A DNA stretch of 5,448 bases, from positions 1 through 5,448 of the forward strand of contig DOTC01000212.1 in assembly GCA_003513855.1 (NCBI GenBank), written 5' to 3'. This stretch comes from Deltaproteobacteria bacterium. Lineage in GTDB: Bacteria > Desulfobacterota > Deferrimicrobia > Deferrimicrobiales > Deferrimicrobiaceae. A program made the position numbers and the translations under genes. The notes under the pieces were generated by a model. It had not been told where the DNA came from. It did not search any database and saw only the letters and a list, made by a program, of their open reading frames with translations. This document shows, piece by piece, positions 1 through 5,448 of this stretch (position 1 is the stretch's first letter; the number at the start of each line of letters is the position of its first letter).

Positions 1-1098
1 CACGTCGTTCGAGGCGAGCGAGTTGGTCAGGATGCGCACCCGCACGCCCCGCTTGACGAGGTCCGTCAGAAACGCGGTCCCCTCCTTCCCGGGGACGAAA
101 TAGGGGGAGAAGATGATCAGCTCCTTGTCGACCCTCTCCAGGAACGGCCTGAGTTGCGGGGCCAGATGAAGTTCCGTTCTGCCGGTATCGTGAAGAAGCT
201 TTTCCGGCTGGTCGTACACGACGACGGCATCACCCCAGGAGAGTTGCACCTCGTCATCCCGGAGCTTTCGGGCCAGGTCCGAGTTCCGCAAGGCCGAAAG
301 GTAGACCGAACCCTCCTGCCCGGCGACGAAATCGTCCAGTTGCTGCCGCAACTGCTGGACCTTCTCCGGCGTCGGTGGCACATCGACAAGCACCGATACG
401 GGATAGGCCAGTTCGCTGTTCCAGTAAAGATCAAAGGCAGTCGACACCTCCCGGGCAGCCGGCCCGACGCCGATGACGTCCAGATCCGCGAACTCCAGGT
501 CCGGATCGGCCTCGAAATATTCGTTGCCGATGTTGCGCCCGCCGAGGATCGTTACCTGGCCGTCGACCGTGAACGACTTGTTGTGCATTCGGCGGGTCAC
601 CTCCCCCATCCGCGTCACGAATTGGGAGATCCGGCCCGCCTTGCGGCTGAACGGATTGAAGATGCGGACTTCCATGTTGGGGTGGCTGTCTGCGGCAGCC
701 ACGCTGCGATCCCGGCCTTCAAGATCCATGTCGTCGACCAGCAGACGGACCCGGACCCCCCGGTCGGCCGCCTTGAGCAGCTGGTCAGTCAGCAGCCGGC
801 CGACGAGATCGGCATGGTACAGGTAATACTGCACGTCGATGCTGCGTTCGGCAAAACGGGCGAACACCGCGCGGGCCACGAAGGCATCCAGGCCGTCGCC
901 CAGCAGGTGAAATCCGGATTTCCCCGGATGCGCCGCTATCTCGTCGGCAAATTCTTTGCCAAGAAAGGTATCTCCCGTATCGGTGTAGGCAAACGATTCG
1001 GGGCGATTCACGTTCTCCGGCATGGTGGCGCACCCTCCAAGCAGGACCGTCCCCGCGGCGGCCAGGAGGAAGGTCCGCAACAGGTTTCCTGCAGGCAT
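1..1098 (-). CDS. Phospholipase D-family lipoprotein, ClsC/YmdC-type cardiolipin synthase-like (3' end outside window)
   Basis: Reading the minus strand gives 366 open codons from ATG 1098 that run off the window at position 1. The N-terminus is a lipoprotein signal: basic/polar start, hydrophobic stretch at about residues 10-20, lipobox Leu-Gly-Gly-Cys with Cys23, then Ala24, which would predict outer-membrane sorting if the lineage follows the E. coli +2 rule. The first HKD motif is complete: His172-Asn-Lys174 with Asp179, followed by ILGGRNIGNEYFEAD, as in ClsC-like proteins. The second HKD motif should lie beyond position 1; the visible end (FSPYFVPGKEG, then RGVRVRILTNSLASNDV) is the strand that normally precedes it. 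Family members transfer phosphatidyl groups to make cardiolipin or hydrolyse phosphodiesters. I chose ATG 1098 over ATG 1104 because AAGG at 1105-1108 is 6 nt upstream of 1098 but abuts 1104. It starts 25 nt after the glmS stop, so is probably cotranscribed. Its codons look less G/C-ended than its neighbours (several TTT, GAA, GAT). Exact substrate is unproven. Confidence 0.88.
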   Translation of the reverse strand, partial: MPAGNLLRTFLLAAAGTVLLGGCATMPENVNRPESFAYTDTGDTFLGKEFADEIAAHPGKSGFHLLGDGLDAFVARAVFARFAERSIDVQYYLYHADLVGRLLTDQLLKAADRGVRVRLLVDDMDLEGRDRSVAAADSHPNMEVRIFNPFSRKAGRISQFVTRMGEVTRRMHNKSFTVDGQVTILGGRNIGNEYFEADPDLEFADLDVIGVGPAAREVSTAFDLYWNSELAYPVSVLVDVPPTPEKVQQLRQQLDDFVAGQEGSVYLSALRNSDLARKLRDDEVQLSWGDAVVVYDQPEKLLHDTGRTELHLAPQLRPFLERVDKELIIFSPYFVPGKEGTAFLTDLVKRGVRVRILTNSLASNDV

Positions 1099-1123
1099 CA
1101 CCATCCTTGCACGCCGGGGCCGC

Positions 1124-2674
1124 CTACTCCACCGTGACGCTCTTGGCAAGGTTTCGCGGCTGGTCGACGTCGGTGCCTTTCAGCACCGCCATGTGGTAGG
1201 CCAGAAGCTGCAGCGGGACCACCTCGAGGATCGGGAGGGCAAGCGGTCCGCACGGTGGCAGGAAGAAGACATCCTCCGCCTTCTGGAGAAGGTCGGTGTC
1301 CCCTTCGGTTCCCAGCGCGATCACGCGCCCTCCGCGGGTGCGCGCCTCCTCGAGGTTGGAAACGGTCTTCCCGTACGTGTCCCCTTTGGAGCAGAGGACC
1401 AGCACCGGCATCCGCTCGTCGATCAGGGCGATCGGCCCGTGCTTCATTTCGCCGGCAGGGTACCCTTCCGCGTGGATGTAGGAGATCTCCGGGCCGGCGT
1501 GGGTGTAGATCACCCCGTCGGACTCCCGCGCGATCGTGGAGGAGACGACGTTGCAGATCGCCACCGAGAACGCTCCCTTGCGCCTGGCCTCCCGCAGCCC
1601 CGCCAGCGTGTCGGCCGTCTCGCCGGACTGGGAGATCGGAACGCAGAGGGTCCCCTTCTCCACCACGGGATTCCGGTACCGGTACTCCGAGCCCAGGTCG
1701 ACCTCCACCGCCAGGCGCGTGAGCCCCTCGATCAGGAACTTCCCGACCAGGCCGGCGTGCCAGGAAGTGCCGCAGGCGACGATGAGCACCCGCGAGAGGA
1801 CGCGCAGCTCCTCCTCCCGGAGCGGAAGCGTGTCGAAGAAGACCTCGCCGGTATCCGGGTGGACCCGCCCCGCCAGCGTGTCCAGGATCGCCCGCGGCTG
1901 CTCGTGGATCTCCTTGAGCATGAAATGGCGGTAGCCGCCCTTCTCCGCCATGACGGGAGACCAGTCGATGTAGACCGTCGGGCGCTCTTTCGGGCTCCCG
2001 GAGAAATCGGTCAGCTTCAGGCCTTCCGGGCCGGCGACGACGATCTCCCCGTCCTCGAGAAAGAGTGCGTTTCGGGTGTAGGAAAGCAGGGGGGGAAGGT
2101 CCGAGGCGAGAAACGTCTCCCCCTCGCCTACCCCCACGACCATCGGGCAGTTGAGACGGGCCCCCACCAGCGTCCCCGGCTCCTTTTCGGAGAGGCACAG
2201 GAAAGCGTACGAGCCGTGAAGCGCGGCCACCGTCTTGCGGACGGCCTCCTCGAGCCCCAGCCCCCCGGAGTGGTACTCATCCACCAGGTGGGCGATCACC
2301 TCCGTGTCGGTCTCCGAGACGAAATTCCGTCCCTTCGCGGTCAGGAGTTCCTTGAGCGTGCGGTGGTTCTCCACGATCCCGTTGTGGACGACCGCCACCC
2401 GCCCTGTCTTGTGGGGGTGGGCGTTATCGTCCGACGGCCGGCCGTGGGTCGCCCACCGGGTGTGCCCGACGCCGCACGTTCCGTTGACCGGGTCGCGGGC
2501 GACAAGGTCCAGCAGACGCGAGATCTTCCCCTCGCTCTTCCGGATGACGATCTCCCCCCCGTCGCAGACGGCCACCCCCGCGGAATCGTACCCCCGGTAC
2601 TCCAGCCGGCGAAGGCCGTCCAGGAGGATCTCCCCGCACTGTCTGGGTCCTGTGTACCCCACGATCCCGCACAT
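1124..2674 (-). CDS. glmS: Glutamine--fructose-6-phosphate aminotransferase with a large in-frame internal deletion
   Basis: GlmS converts fructose-6-phosphate and glutamine to glucosamine-6-phosphate and glutamate, the first step to UDP-GlcNAc, in the cytoplasm. The N-terminal Ntn glutaminase domain is complete: Cys2 nucleophile after Met1 (MCGIVGYTG), RGYDSAG at 27-33, HTRWATHG at 71-78, HNGIVEN at 97-103 and SETDTEV at 120-126. The first SIS domain begins normally with ACGTSWHAG (Cys301, Ser304) and ISQSGETADT (Ser348-Gln-Ser350). The C-terminal tail KGTDVDQPRNLAKSVTVE is perfect. The protein is 516 residues, whereas the family is about 609. After THAGPEI, where relatives continue into GVASTKAFT, the sequence jumps to SYIHAEGYPAGEMKHGP, which lies about 92 residues later. 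Lost are the end of SIS1 with its sugar-phosphate loop, the inter-domain linker and the first half of SIS2. The catalytic Glu position (E. coli Glu488) is formally kept at the junction, Glu396. The start lies 3 nt after the glmU stop; GAAGG inside the glmU end is the likely ribosome site. Isomerase activity is doubtful as written. Confidence 0.93.
   Translation of the reverse strand: MCGIVGYTGPRQCGEILLDGLRRLEYRGYDSAGVAVCDGGEIVIRKSEGKISRLLDLVARDPVNGTCGVGHTRWATHGRPSDDNAHPHKTGRVAVVHNGIVENHRTLKELLTAKGRNFVSETDTEVIAHLVDEYHSGGLGLEEAVRKTVAALHGSYAFLCLSEKEPGTLVGARLNCPMVVGVGEGETFLASDLPPLLSYTRNALFLEDGEIVVAGPEGLKLTDFSGSPKERPTVYIDWSPVMAEKGGYRHFMLKEIHEQPRAILDTLAGRVHPDTGEVFFDTLPLREEELRVLSRVLIVACGTSWHAGLVGKFLIEGLTRLAVEVDLGSEYRYRNPVVEKGTLCVPISQSGETADTLAGLREARRKGAFSVAICNVVSSTIARESDGVIYTHAGPEISYIHAEGYPAGEMKHGPIALIDERMPVLVLCSKGDTYGKTVSNLEEARTRGGRVIALGTEGDTDLLQKAEDVFFLPPCGPLALPILEVVPLQLLAYHMAVLKGTDVDQPRNLAKSVTVE
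1481..1490. other. Junction of the glmS internal deletion, a 10-bp perfect palindrome
   Basis: The bases GGAGATCTCC form a perfect palindrome exactly where the GlmS protein jumps from the AGPEI segment of SIS1 to the ISYIHAE segment of SIS2. Typical coding for both flanks (Pro-Glu-Ile on one side, Lys-Glu-Ile-Ser on the other) would share GGAGATC or similar, so the junction has the look of microhomology-mediated joining or of an assembler collapsing two similar words. The parental sequence is not visible here, so this is an inference. Confidence 0.5.
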
Positions 2675-2677
2675 GGT

Positions 2678-4102
2678 TCAGGCCTTCTTTTTCGGAGGGG
2701 GGATCTTGAGCCCCGCCTTCCGGGGCAGGTCCGGCATTTTCCGGATCACCCAGTCGGCGATGTTTTTCTGCTCCACCCGGGACAGGGCCAGGGCGAAAGG
2801 CGGGACATCCCGGGTGATGGTCGCGCCCGCCCCGACGAGAGCCCCTTTTCCGATTGTGACCGGGGCGACGAACTGCGTGTCGCTGCCGACGAAGACCCCG
2901 TCGCCGATCACGGTCGTGTGCTTGGCAAGCCCGTCGAAGTTGCAGGTGATCGTCCCTGCGCCGATGTTGGCCTTCTTCCCCACGATCGAGTCGCCGATAT
3001 AGGAGAGGTGGTTCGCTTTCGACCCTTTCCCGAACCGGGTTTTCTTCATCTCCACGAAATTGCCGATGCGGGCGTCTTCACCGACATCGACTCCCGGTCG
3101 CAAATGAGCGAACGGCCCCAGGATCGCGCCTTTCCGGACGTGCGAATCGGTGAGCACCGAGTACGGCTTCAGCTGCGCGCCGTCGTCCACCCTGCAGTTC
3201 TCCACCACGCAGCCCGCCTGGATCCTGACCCCCTTCCCGATCCTCGTCTTCCCGAGAAGCACCACCCCGTGCTCGATCACCGAGTCGGCCCCCACGGACA
3301 CTTCCGGCTCGATGTAGGTGCCGTCCGGCACCGGGAACGTCACCCCGGCGTCCATCAGGGCGTCGATCTTCGCCCGCCGCAGGACCTCGGTCGCTTCGGC
3401 AAGCTCCTTCCGGGAGTTGATCCCGCGCACCTCGTCGGGGTTGCCGGCGATGACGGGAACGACGATCTTCCCCTCCTGGAGGGCCTGCACGACGAGGTCG
3501 GTCAGGTAGAACTCCCTCTGCACATTGACGTCCGTCAGGCGCGGGAGGTTCCTCCGCAGGAACTTCCGGTCGAAAACGTACGTCCCCGAGTTCACCTCCC
3601 GGATCTTCCGGATCTCGGGACCGCCGTCCCTCTCCTCGACGATGCGGGCGATGGTGCCGTCCGGGTTCCTCATCACCCGGCCGTACCCGGAGGGGTCGGG
3701 CAGGATCCCGGTCAGGACGGACGCGGCCGCCTTCCTGCGTCTCCTGGCCGCGATGAGTCCGCGGATGGTCCGGGGGCGGACGAGCGGGGCGTCCCCGCAC
3801 AGGACGACGACCTCGTTCGCCCGGGAGGACAGCACGGAAAGTCCGCAGCGGGCGGCGTCTCCCGTCCCCAGCTGGTTCTCCTGAATCGCCACTTTCCCGC
3901 CGAACTCCTCCACCACCCCGAGAACCTTCTCCCGCCCCTTTCCGAGCACGAAGACGATCTCGGCGATCCCGGCCCTCCTGGCGGCCTGCGCGACGTGCCA
4001 AAGCATCGGCTTGCCCGAAACAGCGTGTGCCACCTTGGGAAGGGAGGACCTCATCCTCTTCCCCCGGCCCGCCGCAAGAATGATCGCAGAGATCTCCGCC
4101 AT
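2678..4102 (-). CDS. glmU: Bifunctional N-acetylglucosamine-1-phosphate uridyltransferase / glucosamine-1-phosphate acetyltransferase
   Basis: GlmU acetylates glucosamine-1-phosphate with acetyl-CoA and then transfers UMP from UTP to give UDP-GlcNAc for peptidoglycan and lipid A; it is a soluble trimer. The 474 residues match the family length. The N-terminal Rossmann-like domain (about 1-230) shows LAAGRGKRM at 9-17, Lys23, QLGTG at 77-81, CGDAPL with Asp104, EER at 156-158, EVN at 169-171 and Asn229. The left-handed beta-helix (about 255-455) shows FAHLRP with Arg335, NFVEMKK with Lys353, NHLSYIGD with His365 and Tyr368, GAGTITCNFDG with Asn388, and Lys394. These align with E. coli Arg333, Lys351, His363, Tyr366, Asn386 and Lys392. 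Small departures are GTG-Asp where GTG-His is common and NFDG for NYDG. The C-terminus is Lys-rich (PPPKKKA). The start at 4102 follows a purine-rich AGGGAGG three nt upstream. It heads the probable glmU-glmS-PLD unit. Confidence 0.97.
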   Translation of the reverse strand: MAEISAIILAAGRGKRMRSSLPKVAHAVSGKPMLWHVAQAARRAGIAEIVFVLGKGREKVLGVVEEFGGKVAIQENQLGTGDAARCGLSVLSSRANEVVVLCGDAPLVRPRTIRGLIAARRRRKAAASVLTGILPDPSGYGRVMRNPDGTIARIVEERDGGPEIRKIREVNSGTYVFDRKFLRRNLPRLTDVNVQREFYLTDLVVQALQEGKIVVPVIAGNPDEVRGINSRKELAEATEVLRRAKIDALMDAGVTFPVPDGTYIEPEVSVGADSVIEHGVVLLGKTRIGKGVRIQAGCVVENCRVDDGAQLKPYSVLTDSHVRKGAILGPFAHLRPGVDVGEDARIGNFVEMKKTRFGKGSKANHLSYIGDSIVGKKANIGAGTITCNFDGLAKHTTVIGDGVFVGSDTQFVAPVTIGKGALVGAGATITRDVPPFALALSRVEQKNIADWVIRKMPDLPRKAGLKIPPPKKKA

Positions 4103-4191
4103 GGACCTCCCTCTCTCCGGAATGGTACAATTGCCAACGTCTTGCCGTAGGTAAGTGTACCCGGTTTCCCCGGGAAAAGGGAACGCCGAAA
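4103..4191. promoter_or_regulatory. Divergent intergenic region between glmU and the 4192 gene, candidate promoters
   Basis: This 89-nt gap separates the starts of two divergently transcribed genes, so it should hold the promoters of both. On the minus strand TACACT (4159-4154) is a fair -10 element for glmU; the hexamer 18 nt upstream, TTCCCT (4183-4178), is a poor -35. On the plus strand TTGCCA (4131-4136) resembles a -35, but no good -10 follows at normal spacing. AAGGGA (4177-4182), 9 nt before GTG 4192, is a good ribosome site for the plus-strand gene. The presence of promoters follows from gene layout; the exact elements are weakly supported. Confidence 0.35.
4124..4161. repeat. Imperfect inverted repeat in the glmU upstream region, operator-like
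   Basis: The left arm GGTACAATTGCC (4124-4135) and the right arm GGTAAGTGTACC (4150-4161) are complementary at 10 of 12 positions, with a 14-nt spacer. The TACACT candidate -10 of glmU lies inside the right arm. The arrangement fits a dimeric regulator site between divergent genes, or a hairpin in a leader transcript. No regulator is encoded in the window that could be matched to it. A second short perfect repeat, TTTCCC-C-GGGAAA, sits next to it at 4165-4177. Confidence 0.35.
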
Positions 4192-4722
4192 GTGACGAAT
4201 ACCAAGGATGCCCTGGACAGGATCGAGAAGGACCTCGGCGAGCTGAAGCGCCAGTACGACCTTTTTTTCCAGGGGGTCAGACGGACCGAGCCCCAGGACG
4301 AGCGCAAGGCCGTGGAGTGGATGGTCAAGCGGCTGGGGCAGCGGAAACTTCCGAACACCCTGGACCAGTTCCGGTTCAACTCCCTGCAGAGCAGGTTCTT
4401 TTCCTATACGAACCTCTGGATCCGGATGGTTCGGGACCTGGAGGAGGGGCGACTCGCGCGGGACACCCGGGGGAATCTCGTCAGCACGAAAGCCCGCGCG
4501 GGGGAACCGGTCCCCCCGAACCACCTCGACAGGGTGCTCGAGCAGCTCAGGAACGCCCGGCGTGAGTGCGGCCTCTCCACGGACACGAAGGAGCTCGACT
4601 CCCTCAGGGAGATGCTTCGGTCCCGCGCCGCCGAAATCGCCGGGAGGTCCGGGGACCGGCAGGTCGAGTTCCGCGTCACGATCGAAGGGGGAAAGCCGAA
4701 AGTCAAGGCGGGGCTGCGGTAG
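4192..4722 (+). CDS. Hypothetical protein resembling the MXAN_5187 C-terminal domain family
   Basis: A 176-residue soluble protein with no signal peptide or membrane segment. I chose GTG 4192 because AAGGGA lies 9 nt upstream and the charged amphipathic N-terminal helix (about residues 5-26, DALDRIEKDLGELKRQYD) begins just after it. A central block PNTLDQFRFNSLQSRF (54-69) followed by SYTNLWIRMVRDLEEG (71-86) is the most family-like part. It recalls a domain found in deltaproteobacterial proteins and named after Myxococcus MXAN_5187; I recognise this by pattern only. Residues about 110-150 form a second charged helical region. The C-terminus (about 157-173, VEFRVTIEGGKPKVK) looks like beta strands. 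It runs opposite to all neighbours, divergent from glmU and convergent with atpC. Function is unknown; codon use is G/C-rich like glmU and atpC, so I see no sign of recent transfer. Confidence 0.85.
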   Translation: MTNTKDALDRIEKDLGELKRQYDLFFQGVRRTEPQDERKAVEWMVKRLGQRKLPNTLDQFRFNSLQSRFFSYTNLWIRMVRDLEEGRLARDTRGNLVSTKARAGEPVPPNHLDRVLEQLRNARRECGLSTDTKELDSLREMLRSRAAEIAGRSGDRQVEFRVTIEGGKPKVKAGLR

Positions 4723-4749
4723 AGGGGCACATCGGTTGGCCGGTGGGGA

Positions 4750-4765
4750 GGGGCGCTCCGGCCCC
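4750..4765. terminator. GC-rich hairpin between convergent genes, possible terminator without a T-tract
   Basis: GGGGC (4750-4754) and GCCCC (4761-4765) form a perfect 5-bp stem with a 6-nt loop in the 48-nt gap between the convergent ends of the 4192 gene and atpC. Just before it CATCGG-TTGG-CCGGTG (4730-4745) can form a second short stem with one G-T pair. Neither strand shows a run of T after a stem, so an intrinsic terminator is not established; position is the main argument. Confidence 0.2.
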
Positions 4766-4770
4766 GGCCC

Positions 4771-5172
4771 TCACTCGGCGGCGGCCATCCGGACGATCGC
4801 CCTCTGGAGGGCACCCCACATCTTGGTATACGAAGCGTCGTCCATGGACATGTCCTTGATGGCGCCCTCGGCCCGATCGTGGGCCCGGCGCGCGCGGTCG
4901 ACGTCGATCTCCTCCGCCTTCTCCGCGACGTCCGCCATGACGACCACCCGGTCCGCCGTCACCTCCGCGAACCCGCCGCCCACCGCCACCTTCCTCACCT
5001 CGTCCCCCTTCCGGTAGCGAAGCACCCCGATGGAAAGGATCGCCAGGAACTGGGTATGTTCGGGCAGCACCCCGAACTCCCCTTCGTAGCCGGGGACAAT
5101 GACCTCGTCCACCTCCTCGGAAACCAGGAGGCGCTCCGGGGTAACCAGCTCCAGCTTGACCGTCGAAGCCAT
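4771..5172 (-). CDS. atpC: ATP synthase F1 subunit epsilon
   Basis: Epsilon belongs to the central stalk of the F-type ATP synthase; it links gamma to the c-ring and inhibits ATP hydrolysis through its C-terminal helices. The 133-residue length is normal. The N-terminal beta-sandwich (about 1-88) starts with VKLELVTPERLL and carries PGYEGEFGVLPEH (27-39), the family signature with His39, then LAILSIGVLRY and a VGGGFAEV strand. The C-terminal helical hairpin (about 89-133) is complete: ADVAEKAEEIDVDRARRAHDRAE, then the second helix with ALQRAIVRM. The start lies 14 nt after the atpD stop, and the gap is purine-rich (GGGAGAAGAGGG), supplying the ribosome site. It is the last gene of the atp operon here because the next gene is on the other strand. 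Confidence 0.97.
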   Translation of the reverse strand: MASTVKLELVTPERLLVSEEVDEVIVPGYEGEFGVLPEHTQFLAILSIGVLRYRKGDEVRKVAVGGGFAEVTADRVVVMADVAEKAEEIDVDRARRAHDRAEGAIKDMSMDDASYTKMWGALQRAIVRMAAAE

Positions 5173-5186
5173 CGCCCTCTTCTCCC

Positions 5187-5448
<262 letters not shown>

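Noticed and set aside
1099..1123. A terminator between glmS and the PLD gene
   Set aside because: The 25-nt gap shows GGCGGCCCCGGCG-like G/C content but no stable stem followed by a T-run.
154..1137. A plus-strand open frame of 327 codons opposite the PLD gene
   Set aside because: The minus-strand frame carries a lipobox and an HKD motif in proper order; the plus-strand translation shows no family features.
1124..2674. Calling glmS a pseudogene outright
   Set aside because: The frame is open throughout, both ends are perfectly conserved and an assembly collapse is equally possible, so CDS with a noted deletion is more accurate.
2672..2700. A possible glmS ribozyme/riboswitch before glmS
   Set aside because: Only 3 nt separate the glmU stop from the glmS start, so there is no leader; the element is typical of Gram-positive glmS.
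1022..4150. A plus-strand open frame of 1042 codons spanning both glmU and glmS
   Set aside because: It lies antisense to two clearly recognised genes, its translation is Arg/Pro/Asp/His-rich with no recognisable domain, and it reflects the lack of stop codons opposite G/C-ended codons.

Overview
The window is dense, GC-rich bacterial DNA, visibly G/C-biased at third codon positions. It carries six protein-coding genes and almost no free space. The gene families point to a Gram-negative, probably a deltaproteobacterium in the broad sense (Desulfobacterota/Myxococcota-like). The pointers are a lipoprotein phospholipase D of the ClsC type, a small protein resembling the myxobacterial MXAN_5187 C-terminal family, and an F-type ATP synthase next to glmU-glmS. 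The lineage is an inference from gene content only.

Layout from right to left, following transcription of most genes on the minus strand. The end of atpD (F1 beta subunit, cut by the window edge at 5448) is followed after 14 nt by atpC (epsilon subunit, 5172-4771), the tail of the ATP synthase operon. A 176-codon gene on the plus strand (4192-4722) converges on atpC and diverges from glmU. The 89-nt gap 4103-4191 between it and glmU holds an imperfect inverted repeat and weak promoter-like sequence. Then come glmU (4102-2678), glmS (2674-1124, 3 nt after glmU) and a phospholipase D-family lipoprotein gene (1098 to beyond position 1, 25 nt after glmS). The spacing suggests one glmU-glmS-PLD transcription unit.

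Working together: GlmS makes glucosamine-6-phosphate from fructose-6-phosphate and glutamine. GlmU acetylates glucosamine-1-phosphate and uridylates it to UDP-GlcNAc, the precursor of peptidoglycan and lipid A. The PLD-family protein probably acts on membrane phospholipids (cardiolipin-synthase type), so the unit has an envelope-biosynthesis theme. The atpDC-glmUS neighbourhood is a known arrangement in gammaproteobacteria; here an oppositely oriented gene separates the two parts.

The most notable observation is that GlmS is only 516 residues against about 609 for the family. The shortfall is one clean in-frame gap of about 92 residues, joined at Gly-Pro-Glu-Ile-Ser. It removes the end of the first SIS domain (including the STKAFT-type sugar-phosphate loop) and the first half of the second SIS domain. 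The reading frame, the glutaminase domain and the C-terminal tail are intact. This is either a real deletion that should abolish the isomerase or an assembly collapse. I found no CRISPR array, insertion sequence, tRNA or rRNA, and no convincing previously undescribed system.
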